DNA from: UBA5336 sp039815055
GTDB lineage: Bacteria > Pseudomonadota > Alphaproteobacteria > Caulobacterales > Hyphomonadaceae
Assembly (NCBI GenBank): GCA_039815055.1
Contig: JBCCAA010000005.1
Span: forward strand, 17,008 to 81,007
Length of the DNA: 64,000 bases
Direction: 5' to 3'
Under the pieces are notes generated by a model, which made no database searches, was not told the origin of the DNA, and saw only the letters and a program-made list of their open reading frames with translations. The position numbers and the translations under genes are program-made. Each line of letters starts with the position of its first letter. The stretch's first letter is position 1. This document shows, piece by piece, positions 43,030 through 52,274 of the stretch.

Positions 43030-44438
43030 GCGCCCTCCATCACGGCCGGCTCATCCAGTCTCTGCACGGCCATTTTGAACGCTTCTCCGCGCGCTTCGAA
43101 ACTCACGAACTGGTCGAAACTGGCACAGGCTGGCGAAAGAATGATCACGGATTTGACGCCGCGATCCTGGCTGGCGTCCTGATAGGCCGCTCGCACAGCC
43201 GAATCCAGCGTGCCGCATTTGCGCACAGGCGCCTTCCCCTTCAGGGTTTGTGCGAATGTGTCTTCGGCTTCACCGATCAGATAAGCGCGCTCAACCTTGT
43301 GGAAATACGGCTCCAGCGGCGCAATGCCTTCGGCTTTCGCCTGCCCGCCAGCGATCCAGTACACGCGGTCATAGGCCTTGAGCGCCTGCTCGGCCGCCTG
43401 GGCATTGGTGGCCTTGCTGTCATTGATGAACTGTACGCCATCGAGATCAGCAACCATTTCGAGCCGGTGAGGCAGTCCGGGGAACGTCTCGATGCCTTCA
43501 GCGATTTGCGCGCTGTCGAGGCCGAGCGCACGGCAGGCTGCATACGCCGCAGCGGCGTTTTGATGATTGTGGCGCCCCGGCATCGCGAGCGCTCGGCTGA
43601 GGTCGGCCACTTTGCGGGCCTTGCCCGAGAGGCTGTCGAACAGATGGGCTTCTACGGATGAGACGCCTTTACCAAGGGCAAATTCCGAAGATACCTGCCA
43701 GACCCGGGACGGGCTCCGTTTCAGTTCCATGGACAGCGACTGGCCATAAACATCGTCGATGCCGACAATCGCCGTATCGCCGGGGCCCTGACCGGCGAAA
43801 ATTCGCTTCTTGGCGGCGAGATATCCGTCCATGCCACCATGGCGATCAAGGTGGTCGGGCGACAGGTTCAGGAACACAGCCACGTCACAGCGCAAGGATT
43901 TCACGAGATCGAGTTGATACGATGACAGCTCCAGCACATAGACTGCATTGGCGTGCAGCGGCGCCATATCCAGCACACCGGTGCCGATATTGCCGCCCAC
44001 GCGGGCGTCCATACCCGCCTGCTTAAGGATATGCCCGATCAACGCTGTGGTTGTCGATTTGCCATTGGTGCCAGTGATGCCGATCACTTTGGGGCGTCCG
44101 CGCTCTGGCAAGGCCTGAACTGCGCGGGCAAACAGTTCCATATCACCGACCACCGGCACATTCATGGCCTCTGCCATGCGGACAATCCGGTGCGGTTGCG
44201 GGAAACGATAGGGTACGCCCGGCGCAAGCACCAGAGCAGCAAAGTGCTGCCAGTCACGCTTGTTGATATCGCTGAGCACCACTCCGGCCGCTTCCGCCTT
44301 GGTGCGGGTCTCCACGTTATCATCCCAGGCATGCACGCGCGCACCGCCCGCCGTCAGCGCACGCGCCGCCGCCAGGCCTGAACGGCCCAGGCCGAATACG
44401 GCAACATCGCGCCCGGAATATTCGGTGACGGGGATCAT
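43026..44438 (-). CDS. murD: UDP-N-acetylmuramoyl-L-alanine--D-glutamate ligase
   Basis: Adds D-glutamate to the peptidoglycan precursor. The 470-residue ligase has the N-terminal FGLGRSGLAAARAL, the ATP loop VIGITGTNGKSTTTALIGHI, YVLELSSYQLDLVKSLRC, FINDSKATNAQAAEQAL and the late ILSPACASFDQFVSFEARG, all family blocks. It lies 11 bases after mraY. Confidence 0.97.
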   Translation of the reverse strand: MIPVTEYSGRDVAVFGLGRSGLAAARALTAGGARVHAWDDNVETRTKAEAAGVVLSDINKRDWQHFAALVLAPGVPYRFPQPHRIVRMAEAMNVPVVGDMELFARAVQALPERGRPKVIGITGTNGKSTTTALIGHILKQAGMDARVGGNIGTGVLDMAPLHANAVYVLELSSYQLDLVKSLRCDVAVFLNLSPDHLDRHGGMDGYLAAKKRIFAGQGPGDTAIVGIDDVYGQSLSMELKRSPSRVWQVSSEFALGKGVSSVEAHLFDSLSGKARKVADLSRALAMPGRHNHQNAAAAYAACRALGLDSAQIAEGIETFPGLPHRLEMVADLDGVQFINDSKATNAQAAEQALKAYDRVYWIAGGQAKAEGIAPLEPYFHKVERAYLIGEAEDTFAQTLKGKAPVRKCGTLDSAVRAAYQDASQDRGVKSVIILSPACASFDQFVSFEARGEAFKMAVQRLDEPAVMEGA

Positions 44439-44449
44439 AGCGCGGCGCG

Positions 44450-45643
44450 TTACCTCAGCTTCAAGGTCGCCAGACCGGCGAGAGAGAACAGGACAGAAAG
44501 AATCCAGAAGCGCACAACCACCCGGGTCTCAGGCCAGTTTTTCTTCTGGAAATGATGGTGCAGCGGGGCCATTGCGAAGATGCGTTTTCCCTCACCGGTG
44601 AGTTTTCGAGTGATCTTGAACCAGGAGACCTGAAGGATGACCGACAGGGCCTCCAGCACGAACAGTCCGCCTATCACGACCAGCGCAAACTCGTGCTTCA
44701 CCGCAACGGCTACCACGCCCAAAAGTGCGCCGAGGCCAAGCGATCCGGTGTCGCCCATAAACACCTGCGCCGGATAGGCGTTGAACCACAAAAAGCCCAT
44801 GCCCGCGCCAATCATTGCGCCAAGGATTACGGCAATTTCGCCAGTACCAGGCGCAAACTGAATGCCGAGATAGCCTGCGAAAATGAAGTTACCGGTCAGA
44901 TACGCAATCAGGGCATAAGAAGCACTGGCAAACATCATCGGCACAATCGCAAGACCATCGAGCCCGTCGGTGAAGTTCACCGCATTGGCGGACCCAACGA
45001 TGACGAACATGCCGAACAGGATGAACACCACGCCCAAGGGCAGGAAATAGTCATTGATAAAAGGCACGGCGATACCGCCGGAAAATGCCTGGTCGTTGGG
45101 TTCAACGGATGTGACGGGTGCCAGCGCAGCGATCTGCTCGGCCAGAGGGTTCAGCACACCCCAGTCGGCATGGCCGATCGGAGTATGGGCGCCGTGAAGC
45201 CCCATAATAAAGGCCACAGCCAGCCCAGCGACCAGAAACTCTGCCAGCAACCTCACGCGGGCCGACACACCTGCATCGGTCTGCTTGGCCACTTTGGCGG
45301 CGTCATCGAGATAGCCGATGAAGGCAAAGCTCGCGGTGACGAACAAGATCACCCAGGAATAGGGATTCGACAGGTTGGCCCACAGCAGCGCGGCGACGAA
45401 TAATCCGAGCCATATGATGAAACCGCCCATGGTCGGCGTGCCCCGTTTGGCCATCTGGTCTTCAAAGGACAGGTCACGAATGGGCTGGCCCTGACCTTGA
45501 CGGCGGCGCAGGGCATTGATGATCGGGCCGCCGAGCAAGGCAGCCATCAAGAACGCGGTCACCACCGCTCCGCCAGCGCGAAACGTGATGTAGTTCAGGA
45601 GGTTGAACACCCCCTGGTCGCTTGCCAGAAACTCATACAGCAT
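44450..45643 (-). CDS. mraY: Phospho-N-acetylmuramoyl-pentapeptide transferase
   Basis: Makes lipid I from UDP-MurNAc-pentapeptide and undecaprenyl phosphate. The 397-residue membrane protein has about ten to eleven helices, with GTPTMGGFIIWLGLF, NAVNFTDGLDGLAIVPMMF, FLWFNAYPAQVFMGDTGSLG and the cytoplasmic MAPLHHHFQKKNWPETRVV. The start at 45643 (MLYEFLASDQ) overlaps the murF end by 11 bases; a longer frame upstream has no homology. Confidence 0.96.
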   Translation of the reverse strand: MLYEFLASDQGVFNLLNYITFRAGGAVVTAFLMAALLGGPIINALRRRQGQGQPIRDLSFEDQMAKRGTPTMGGFIIWLGLFVAALLWANLSNPYSWVILFVTASFAFIGYLDDAAKVAKQTDAGVSARVRLLAEFLVAGLAVAFIMGLHGAHTPIGHADWGVLNPLAEQIAALAPVTSVEPNDQAFSGGIAVPFINDYFLPLGVVFILFGMFVIVGSANAVNFTDGLDGLAIVPMMFASASYALIAYLTGNFIFAGYLGIQFAPGTGEIAVILGAMIGAGMGFLWFNAYPAQVFMGDTGSLGLGALLGVVAVAVKHEFALVVIGGLFVLEALSVILQVSWFKITRKLTGEGKRIFAMAPLHHHFQKKNWPETRVVVRFWILSVLFSLAGLATLKLR

Positions 45644-47075
45644 GGTTACCCCCGGCTGTGCTTTCTGCACCGCCTTGTTCTTGGTCAGAGTAGACAGCGC
45701 TCCACTCGCGCAACGCCTCTGCCAATTTACCCATCCCGGAGGCATTCGAGCCTTTGATCAAGAGGATGTCGCCATCCATTAATAAATTTTTCACTGTTTC
45801 CGTCAGCTCGCCGGCGCGGTCTGCAAATCCAGCGATTCTGTGTGGTGGAAGGGCATCACGCAAATGCGCCATACCGGCGCCGGCCAAGACAATTTGCTCC
45901 GCACACGCATCAGTTATAGGCTCCACAAGCTGTGCGTGTGCCGCGGCCGATCCCTCGCCGATTTCCATCATTTCACCCAAGGCCAGAATGCGGCGACCGG
46001 CCGGTCGTGCAGCAAGGGCCGCCATGGCCGCGCGCATGCTTTCAGGGTTCGCATTATAGGAATCATCGATCAGCAGCGAAGTACCGCCGCCCGGTAGATA
46101 TAGTGTTTCCGCTGTGCCGCGACCGGGCGGCGGGCCAAATCCCGACAACGCCTCCGCTGCATCCTGAACCGAGATACCGGTCAGTGTTGCCATCAGCAGG
46201 GCAGCCGCCGCATTCAGCCCCCAATGGTCTCCAACCGCTTCCAGACGCACATCTGCGCGCTGGCCCGCGATATCGATCAGACAGCGCGTAAAACTGCCGC
46301 CGCTGGTGATCTCCAGTACGCGCGCCGTCGCACCTTCGCCGGTTCCAAAGCTTTCCACTGTGGCCGTGGGACACATTTCGCGTCCACGGTCAGCCAGCAC
46401 ATCGCGGAACGCATCGTCTTCCGGCACGATAATAGTGCCACTGGCTTCCAGCCCGGCGAAAATGTCGGACTTCTCGTTTGCCACCCCCTCTATTGAGCCG
46501 ACACCCTCAAGGTGCGCCGGCGCGATCTTGGTAATCAGGGCATGATGGGGTCGAACAAGGCGCGAGCGGGGCGCGATTTCACCCGGCGTGCTCATGCCGA
46601 TCTCGAATATCGCGCGTTCGGTCACTTGGGGCATGCGCGCCAGGGTCAACGGGACGCCCCAATGATTGTTGAAGCTCTTTTCCGGCCAATGAGCGGGGCC
46701 CGCGGCTGCAAAAATACGCGCCACCATTTCCTTGACGCTCGTTTTGCCGACAGACCCCGTGACGGCTGTGCGCACGGCGCTGGACCGGGCGCGCGCGCCC
46801 ACGGCGAGGCTCTCAAGTGCACCAATTACATCGTCAACCTTGAGAAACGGACCGCGGGCTTCGACATCCCGGCTCACCAAAGCGCCCGTTGCACCAGCCT
46901 CAAAAGCAGCGGGTGCAAAATCGTGCCCGTCTCGCTGGTCTTGCAGGGCCACAAACAGATCACCGGGCTTCAGGCTGCGCGTATCGATGGACAGACCCGA
47001 ACAGGCAAATGGCGCGCTGGCGGCACCGCCGGTGACGGTCTCCAAATCGTGAGAGGTCCAAAGCGTTTCAGACAC
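45633..47075 (-). CDS. murF: UDP-MurNAc-tripeptide--D-alanyl-D-alanine ligase
   Basis: Adds the D-Ala-D-Ala dipeptide to complete the pentapeptide precursor. The 480-residue ligase shows the Mur-type substrate domain (CSGLSIDTRSLKPGDLFVAL), the ATP loop TGSVGKTSVKEMVARI, KSFNNHWGVPLTLARMP, and LLIDDSYNANPESMRAAMA. It overlaps murE by 8 bases upstream and mraY by 11 downstream. Confidence 0.96.
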   Translation of the reverse strand: MSETLWTSHDLETVTGGAASAPFACSGLSIDTRSLKPGDLFVALQDQRDGHDFAPAAFEAGATGALVSRDVEARGPFLKVDDVIGALESLAVGARARSSAVRTAVTGSVGKTSVKEMVARIFAAAGPAHWPEKSFNNHWGVPLTLARMPQVTERAIFEIGMSTPGEIAPRSRLVRPHHALITKIAPAHLEGVGSIEGVANEKSDIFAGLEASGTIIVPEDDAFRDVLADRGREMCPTATVESFGTGEGATARVLEITSGGSFTRCLIDIAGQRADVRLEAVGDHWGLNAAAALLMATLTGISVQDAAEALSGFGPPPGRGTAETLYLPGGGTSLLIDDSYNANPESMRAAMAALAARPAGRRILALGEMMEIGEGSAAAHAQLVEPITDACAEQIVLAGAGMAHLRDALPPHRIAGFADRAGELTETVKNLLMDGDILLIKGSNASGMGKLAEALREWSAVYSDQEQGGAESTAGGNHAV

Positions 47076-48507
47076 GGGCCACCTCCTTCAGCGCGTTCTG
47101 CACCTCGCTTTGATCGGAAAACGGAATGATCTCGCCGCCAACAATCTGACCGGTTTCATGGCCCTTTCCGGCGATCAGAAGCGTGTCACCGGGCTGAAGC
47201 TGCGCAATGCCGGCCGCGATGGCTTCAGCCCGGTCACCAATTGTGGTGGCGTCCGGGGCGCCTCGCAGAATCGCGTTTCGGATGGCCTCAGGGTCTTCAC
47301 TGCGCGGATTGTCGTCCGTGATGATCACGGCGTCGGCCTGGCGGGCTGCCACTTCACCCATAAGCGGGCGTTTGAGCGCATCACGGTCGCCGCCACACCC
47401 AAACACCACCACCAACCGGCCAGCGGTATGGGGACGCGCGGCGCGAAGCAAGGTGTCAAGTCCATCCGGCGTGTGTGCATAATCGACAAAAATGGCACCG
47501 CCACCAGCGGTCTCACCTACGAATTCCAGTCGGCCCTTGACCGGCTCGAGCTTAGAAAGCGCATCTGCCACACTGCTGAAATCATCGTTGAGCGACAGGG
47601 CCACGCCGGCGGCGGTGAGCGCATTGATCGCCTGGAACTCGCCGATCAATGGCAGGTCAACCTTGTGTTCTTCGCCGCGCCATTTGAGCAAGAGGGACTG
47701 GCCGGTGGCGCGCGGCATCAATTCGGCAAGCTTGAGATCGCGCCCGCGCCAGCCCACCGAAACAATTCGCAACCCAGCTTCCACCGCCGCGCTTTCAAAC
47801 GCCTCACAATAAGGACTGTCGGCATTGACGACCGCAGGAATGCCTTTGCGCGCCAATTCCCTGAACAAACGTCGTTTCGCCTCAAGATAGGCGTCCATGG
47901 TGGGGTGATAATCCAGATGATCCTGAGTGAAATTGGTAAACGCCACCGCCGCGAGATTGACGCTGTCCATCCGGCGCTGTTCCAGCCCATGGGAGCTGGC
48001 CTCCATGGCCAAATGACTGACGCCCTGGCGCGCCAGAAACGAAAGCGTCTCGTGAATTGCGACCGGGTCGGGCGTTGTGTGGCCCAGATCAATCGTCCCT
48101 CCGGGCGCAATGGCGCCGAGCGTGCCGAGCGAGGCAGCAGGCTCGCCCAGTGACGCCCAGATCTGGCGCAGGAAATCGACGCTGGAGCTTTTGCCGTTGG
48201 TGCCGGTAATTGCAGCCACTGTAGCGGGTGCGCCAGCGTAATACCTCGCTGCAGCCACAGACAGCGCAGAGCGCACATCGTCGACCCGAACCAGCGCTGC
48301 TTCGCCGGTCTCAACCGGCCGGTCCGTGAGGATTGCGACGGCTCCCGCAGCGACCGCTTGTGGCACGAAATCGAGGCCGTCGGCGGCCACGCCCGCGATC
48401 GCAGCAAAGACAAAGCCGGGCCGCACCTTGCGGCTGTCAGCGGTGATGCCCGTCACCGTTGCGGCAGGCACATTGCGGGCGTTTCCAAACAGGTCGTTGA
48501 GGGTCAT
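47068..48507 (-). CDS. murE: UDP-MurNAc-dipeptide--meso-diaminopimelate ligase
   Basis: Adds the third residue of the stem peptide. The 479-residue ligase has ITADSRKVRPGFVFAAIAG, the ATP loop ITGTNGKSSSVDFLRQIW, the carboxylysine region LAMEASSHGLEQRR, FVDYAHTPDGLDTLL, and the motif DNPR in ITDDNPRSEDP, which selects meso-diaminopimelate rather than lysine. The start at 48507 overlaps the ftsI stop by 4 bases. Confidence 0.96.
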   Translation of the reverse strand: MTLNDLFGNARNVPAATVTGITADSRKVRPGFVFAAIAGVAADGLDFVPQAVAAGAVAILTDRPVETGEAALVRVDDVRSALSVAAARYYAGAPATVAAITGTNGKSSSVDFLRQIWASLGEPAASLGTLGAIAPGGTIDLGHTTPDPVAIHETLSFLARQGVSHLAMEASSHGLEQRRMDSVNLAAVAFTNFTQDHLDYHPTMDAYLEAKRRLFRELARKGIPAVVNADSPYCEAFESAAVEAGLRIVSVGWRGRDLKLAELMPRATGQSLLLKWRGEEHKVDLPLIGEFQAINALTAAGVALSLNDDFSSVADALSKLEPVKGRLEFVGETAGGGAIFVDYAHTPDGLDTLLRAARPHTAGRLVVVFGCGGDRDALKRPLMGEVAARQADAVIITDDNPRSEDPEAIRNAILRGAPDATTIGDRAEAIAAGIAQLQPGDTLLIAGKGHETGQIVGGEIIPFSDQSEVQNALKEVARV

Positions 48508-50174
48508 AGCGTGCTCCGTGAGTCGGGTTCGGAGCGGCCCTGGAGTCTCAAGGCTGGCGTATCGAATTTCGGTGCGATGCCTAGAATAGGCGCCACACGC
48601 TCGATCACCCGGCCCGCCGTCGGCGCAGCATTCCACGCCGCAGTTGACCCGCCCGTCACTCCACCCGCCGTCTCCGCAGCGGTCTTGGGGTTATCGAGCA
48701 CAATCAATAGGGCGTATTCAGGGCGATCTGCGGGAAAGATCGCCGCAAAACTGTTGACGTTTTCCGTCTCGCTATAGCCACCGGCGATCGGCTTTTCTGC
48801 CGTGCCGGTTTTTCCGGCCACCCGATAACCCGCTACTTCAGCCTGCGCGCCGGTTCCGGTCACCACAGCTTCTCGCAGCATGGCCAGCACGAGATCAGAC
48901 GTTGGGGCAGACAAGACGCGACGTGGCTGCGGGCGTCGGCGTTCATCCAAAATCAGGGCGGGCGGCACGTATTCACCTTGATTGGCGAGTACGCCATAGG
49001 CCGACAGGAACGAGACGGGAGAGACCGCAATGCCGTGGCCGTAGCTCACGGTCGCGGAGGAGAGCTCGTCCCATTCAGCCGGCAAAAGCGGGGCGGCGCT
49101 GCCGGACAGTTCTATCGGAGAGCGCTCAAACAAGCCCAGCTCGCCCAAAAACTCACGCAGGCGGCGCACGCCGGCCAGAACAGACACCTTCACCGTGCCG
49201 ATGTTGGAGCTTTCCGAAATGATCGTCGTCGCGGTCACGCGGCCATTGATCGGATGGGTGTCGGTGATCTCACGGCCGCGAATGGTCAGCGGGTCAGAAA
49301 CATCAAACGTATCGGCGGGGTGGAGCACACCGGAATCGAGCGCCAGGGCCACAGTGAGCGGCTTGAACACCGAGCCAAGCTCGTAAACCGCAGTGCTCGC
49401 GCGATTGAGGCGCGCCGGATCATCGACATCCAGTTCACGGGCTCGGTTCGGATTGATTGGCGGCCAGCTGGCGACCGCCAACACTTCGCCGGTGCGGGTA
49501 TGCATCAACAGGCCGGCTCCACCTTCAATGTCGTGAATTGCGGCTGCCGCCGCGAGCTCTGCCTCCACGGCAAACTGAACACCGGCATGGAGCGTCAACT
49601 GCAGAGGGTCTTCGCCTTCGCGCAAACGCTCATCCTGTGAAAACTCAACGCCCGACAGCCCGTTGCCATCCACCCCGGCATATCCCAACGCATGTCCAGC
49701 CAGCGTGCCGCGTGGATAGGCCCGGCGCAGCTCGCGGCGAAATCCCAGACCTTCAAGGCCCAACTCAAACACCGCCTGGCGCTGGCGCGGGGTCAACTGA
49801 CGGCGGACCCAGACAAAGGCCCGGTCGCGATTGGATAACCGCGCAGCCAAACCCGAAACGTCCAGGTCCTGAAACACTTCCGCCAAGGCAGCCGCCGTCT
49901 CATCGGCATCCCAGATGGCGCGAGGATCAGCAAACAGGGAATAGACCTCAACGGAGGTTGCGAGCAGCTCACCATTGCGGTCGACTATGTCGGCCCGGCG
50001 CGCTTCAGCCTGGAAAACGTCAGCACGCACTGCAGAGACCTCGCCTGGCTGCAGGGCAAGGTTGGCGCCTTTACCCAGGATCGCAACAAAAGCCGCGATC
50101 AGCGCTACAGAGATCATTTGCACGCGTATCGGCGCGCCGCGCTCAGCAAGGAACATGTTCCGGACCCGGGTCAT
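48504..50174 (-). CDS. ftsI: Septal peptidoglycan transpeptidase FtsI (PBP3)
   Basis: Class B penicillin-binding protein that cross-links septal peptidoglycan. The 556-residue protein has a short cytoplasmic start, a membrane anchor at about 18-36, the PBP dimer domain (RADIVDRNGELLATSVEVYS) and a transpeptidase domain with SxxK as SVFK (Ser268), SSN at 322-324 and KTG at Lys455. The start at 50174 overlaps the ftsL stop by 4 bases. The length and motif spacing are normal. Confidence 0.95.
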   Translation of the reverse strand: MTRVRNMFLAERGAPIRVQMISVALIAAFVAILGKGANLALQPGEVSAVRADVFQAEARRADIVDRNGELLATSVEVYSLFADPRAIWDADETAAALAEVFQDLDVSGLAARLSNRDRAFVWVRRQLTPRQRQAVFELGLEGLGFRRELRRAYPRGTLAGHALGYAGVDGNGLSGVEFSQDERLREGEDPLQLTLHAGVQFAVEAELAAAAAIHDIEGGAGLLMHTRTGEVLAVASWPPINPNRARELDVDDPARLNRASTAVYELGSVFKPLTVALALDSGVLHPADTFDVSDPLTIRGREITDTHPINGRVTATTIISESSNIGTVKVSVLAGVRRLREFLGELGLFERSPIELSGSAAPLLPAEWDELSSATVSYGHGIAVSPVSFLSAYGVLANQGEYVPPALILDERRRPQPRRVLSAPTSDLVLAMLREAVVTGTGAQAEVAGYRVAGKTGTAEKPIAGGYSETENVNSFAAIFPADRPEYALLIVLDNPKTAAETAGGVTGGSTAAWNAAPTAGRVIERVAPILGIAPKFDTPALRLQGRSEPDSRSTL

Positions 50175-50467
50175 GGTTGCGCCTCCGCGTCCAGGCGGGA
50201 GTCCAGATCGTCGGGATGGACAAACTGGTCGGCGCGCGGCGGCGCCATCCCAAGTTCGCGGCGAGCATATTCCTCGATCCATTCCCGGCGGACCATGTGA
50301 GACAATTCAGCTTCCAGCAGGACCAACCGGCGCTCTGCCTCAGCGATCTCAACCTCGACGGCAGCGATCTCAGCGCGTGCATCGCGGGCACCGTATTTGG
50401 CCCGGTAAAGCCCGACAATCAGCACCGCAATGACCACCAGCCCGAAGATGAACGCGCGCTTGCTCAT
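50171..50467 (-). CDS. ftsL: Cell division protein FtsL
   Basis: Small bitopic division protein that forms a complex with FtsB and FtsQ and helps activate FtsWI. The 98-residue protein has a short cytoplasmic start, one membrane helix (about residues 6-22, FIFGLVVIAVLIVGLYRA) and a periplasmic coiled coil (AEIAAVEVEIAEAERRLVLL). FtsL proteins are poorly conserved, so the call rests on size, topology and position between rsmH and ftsI, with 4-base overlaps on both sides. Confidence 0.88.
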   Translation of the reverse strand: MSKRAFIFGLVVIAVLIVGLYRAKYGARDARAEIAAVEVEIAEAERRLVLLEAELSHMVRREWIEEYARRELGMAPPRADQFVHPDDLDSRLDAEAQP

Positions 50468-51456
50468 GCCGCAACCTCCAGATCCGATAGCGGTGGCAAG
50501 TTCAGCCCGGTGCTCACTGGCGCGGCCCAGGCCGGCGCTTCGGTGCGCTGTGCAGCGCGCAAACGCGACGAGCGCGAGCGCGGATTCTCGGCGATCTCGG
50601 CCTCAGACGGCTCAATGGCCTTGCGTGTGATAAGATGAAAGCTCGGCTCAGGCGCGCTTTTAATGCCCGGCATATGGCGCGATCCAGCGCCCCGAAGACC
50701 GCCGCGCTCGCGCAGCGCCAACTTGACCATCCGATCTTCCAGGGAGTGGAAGGTTACAATGACGAGCCGACCGCCGGGCCGAAGAATGTGCTCGGCCGCC
50801 ATCAAGGCCCGCGCCAGCTCGCCCAGTTCGTCATTCACATACATGCGAATGGCCTGAAACGCCCGGGTGGCCGGATGGGTGCGCGACCCACGGCGTCCGC
50901 CAAGCGTGTTTGAGATCAGATCCGCCAGGTCAAGCGTTCCTGTGAAGACGCGCTCTGACCGGCGCTGGCAGATGGCCCGCGCGATCCGGCGGGCCTGTTT
51001 CTCGTCTCCGAGTCGGAAAATGATGTCAGACAGCGCTTTTTCGGGCAGCTGGTTCACCGCGTCTGCCGCGCTCGGCCCTGCCTGGCCCATCCGCATGTCG
51101 AGCGGGCCGTCCTTCTGGAAGGAAAACCCGCGCTCAGCCTCATCAATCTGGAAAGATGATACGCCAAGATCGAGGACAACACCGTCAACGCGATCGAATC
51201 CGGCGCCTTCAACGACGGCTTGCATATCGCCAAACCGACCGAGCAGCGGCACGAGGCGAGGCTCCGCTATCGCCGCGGCTTCAGCGCGCGCGATCGCGTC
51301 CAGGTCGCGGTCGATGCCCAGCACCTGACATTCAGCCGCTGCGAGTATCGCGCGGGCATAGCCGCCCCCGCCATAGGTGCCATCGACGATCACCTCGCCA
51401 TCAGCCGGTTTCAGATAGGTTACAATTTCAGCGCACAGAACCGGAAGATGGGCCAT
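50464..51456 (-). CDS. rsmH: 16S rRNA (cytosine-1402-N4)-methyltransferase
   Basis: Methylates C1402 in the ribosomal P site. The 330-residue enzyme starts HLPVLCAEIVTYL and shows the SAM-binding VDGTYGGGGYARAIL, DGVVLDLGVSSFQIDEAERG, FSFQKDGPLDMRMG and the late RLVIVTFHSLEDRMVK. Its ATG shares one base with the mraZ stop (TAATG), so the two are translationally coupled. Confidence 0.97.
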   Translation of the reverse strand: MAHLPVLCAEIVTYLKPADGEVIVDGTYGGGGYARAILAAAECQVLGIDRDLDAIARAEAAAIAEPRLVPLLGRFGDMQAVVEGAGFDRVDGVVLDLGVSSFQIDEAERGFSFQKDGPLDMRMGQAGPSAADAVNQLPEKALSDIIFRLGDEKQARRIARAICQRRSERVFTGTLDLADLISNTLGGRRGSRTHPATRAFQAIRMYVNDELGELARALMAAEHILRPGGRLVIVTFHSLEDRMVKLALRERGGLRGAGSRHMPGIKSAPEPSFHLITRKAIEPSEAEIAENPRSRSSRLRAAQRTEAPAWAAPVSTGLNLPPLSDLEVAA

Positions 51457-51962
51457 TACATCTCCCCCTCACCGTAACGACGAATGCCCGGCACACCGCC
51501 AGCGGCAACCGCATCATCGTAAGGCGCGGCGAGAGCATCAAGAATGGCCTCGTCTTCGCTGGAGGCATCCACTTCAGTCAGGAAGGCCTCATAGGCATCA
51601 GGCGCCCAGATCTGAAAACTGTCCATGGCGCCAACCCAGATCAGCCGATCGGTAATTCCAACGGCGTCCAGCAATGGTTCGGGAACCTTGATGCGGCCAG
51701 GATCATCCATTTTCAGATCCGCCGCGCGCGAGATGATCGCAGCGGTCAACATGCGGCGGCGCTTTGAGTGCGGCGCAAGGCGCGAAATCGTCTGCTGGTA
51801 GACAGCCATCAGCTCTTCGCCGCCGCCTTCAAGGCAACCCAAGCCGCCCAGCGCCGGCCACAGAAAGATCCGGCTCCCCCCACCGAGGGTCGAGCGGAAG
51901 GGTGCAGGCACGCTGACCCGGCCTTTCGCATCAATTGCACCCTCATAGGTGGAGACAAACAC
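51456..51962 (-). CDS. mraZ: Transcriptional regulator MraZ
   Basis: AbrB-like ring-forming DNA-binding protein that represses its own division/cell-wall operon. Two SpoVT/AbrB-type repeats are visible: FVSTYEGAIDAKGRVSVPAP at the start, and a second around AADLKMDDPGRIKVPEPLL. I choose the GTG at 51962 (168 residues), which places the first repeat at the N-terminus as in the family and leaves the TGGGN operator upstream. The ATG at 52019 would add 19 unconserved residues and lie inside the operator. GGGCGGG precedes the GTG. The C-terminal tail of about 30 residues is longer than usual. Confidence 0.9.
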   Translation of the reverse strand: MFVSTYEGAIDAKGRVSVPAPFRSTLGGGSRIFLWPALGGLGCLEGGGEELMAVYQQTISRLAPHSKRRRMLTAAIISRAADLKMDDPGRIKVPEPLLDAVGITDRLIWVGAMDSFQIWAPDAYEAFLTEVDASSEDEAILDALAAPYDDAVAAGGVPGIRRYGEGEM

Positions 51963-52008
51963 GTCCCGCCCATCCTCATCAGCCAAATGGAAATACCCTA
52001 CTATTGAT

Positions 52009-52063
52009 TGGGCTAACATGGGACAGCATGGGCGCCAATGGGAAACCGTAGAATGAACATGGG
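52009..52063 (+). promoter_or_regulatory. MraZ-type operator, TGGGN repeats with 10-bp period
   Basis: On the plus strand, TGGG begins at 52009, 52019, 52029 and 52039, exactly 10 bases apart, with a fifth copy at 52060. TGGGN elements separated by five bases are the known MraZ recognition pattern in E. coli. The array lies 47-101 bases upstream of the mraZ GTG, fitting autoregulation of the operon. Confidence 0.75.
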
Positions 52064-52169
52064 CAAATGCATCGACCCATGTGAATACACCCGGAACAGG
52101 TGCGGACATTCCCCGAACAGGGCCTTCGAGCCGCACGAAGCCGCCCTGTGGATTTTAAGTTTTCATAAA

Positions 52170-52197
52170 TATTTACAGAGCGTTAAAAGGTACTTAA
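52170..52197 (-). promoter_or_regulatory. Possible promoter of the division operon
   Basis: On the minus strand, TTAAGT (52192-52197) and TAAATA (52170-52175) are 16 bases apart in an A/T-rich patch. The -35 overlaps the CtrA-type box. The match to consensus is modest and other start sites closer to mraZ are possible. Confidence 0.35.
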
Positions 52198-52198
52198 C
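52183..52198. promoter_or_regulatory. CtrA-type binding site TTAA-N7-TTAAC
   Basis: TTAA (52183-52186), seven bases, then TTAAC (52194-52198), an exact match to the full CtrA consensus of alphaproteobacteria. The inverted reading on the minus strand is also TTAA-N7-TTAAC. It lies about 220 bases upstream of mraZ in the A/T-rich part of the gap, where cell-cycle control of the division operon would be expected. Confidence 0.6.
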
Positions 52199-52274
52199 GC
52201 CCCATCTCGGAAATTCCATGGGAATTCCACAGGTGTTGCGCGAACGCCTCAACCGCCAAAAAGGTCCAGCCCGC

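Larger units (their letters stand above)
51963..52274. other. Control region of the division operon
   Basis: The only gap of about 300 bases in the window, between mraZ and the end of the PhoR-like kinase gene. It holds the TGGGN operator (52009-52063), a CtrA-type box (52183-52198), an A/T-rich stretch at about 52151-52199 that may be the promoter, and a near-repeat GGAAATTCC / GGAATTCC at about 52209-52228. No protein or RNA gene is evident. Confidence 0.6.
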
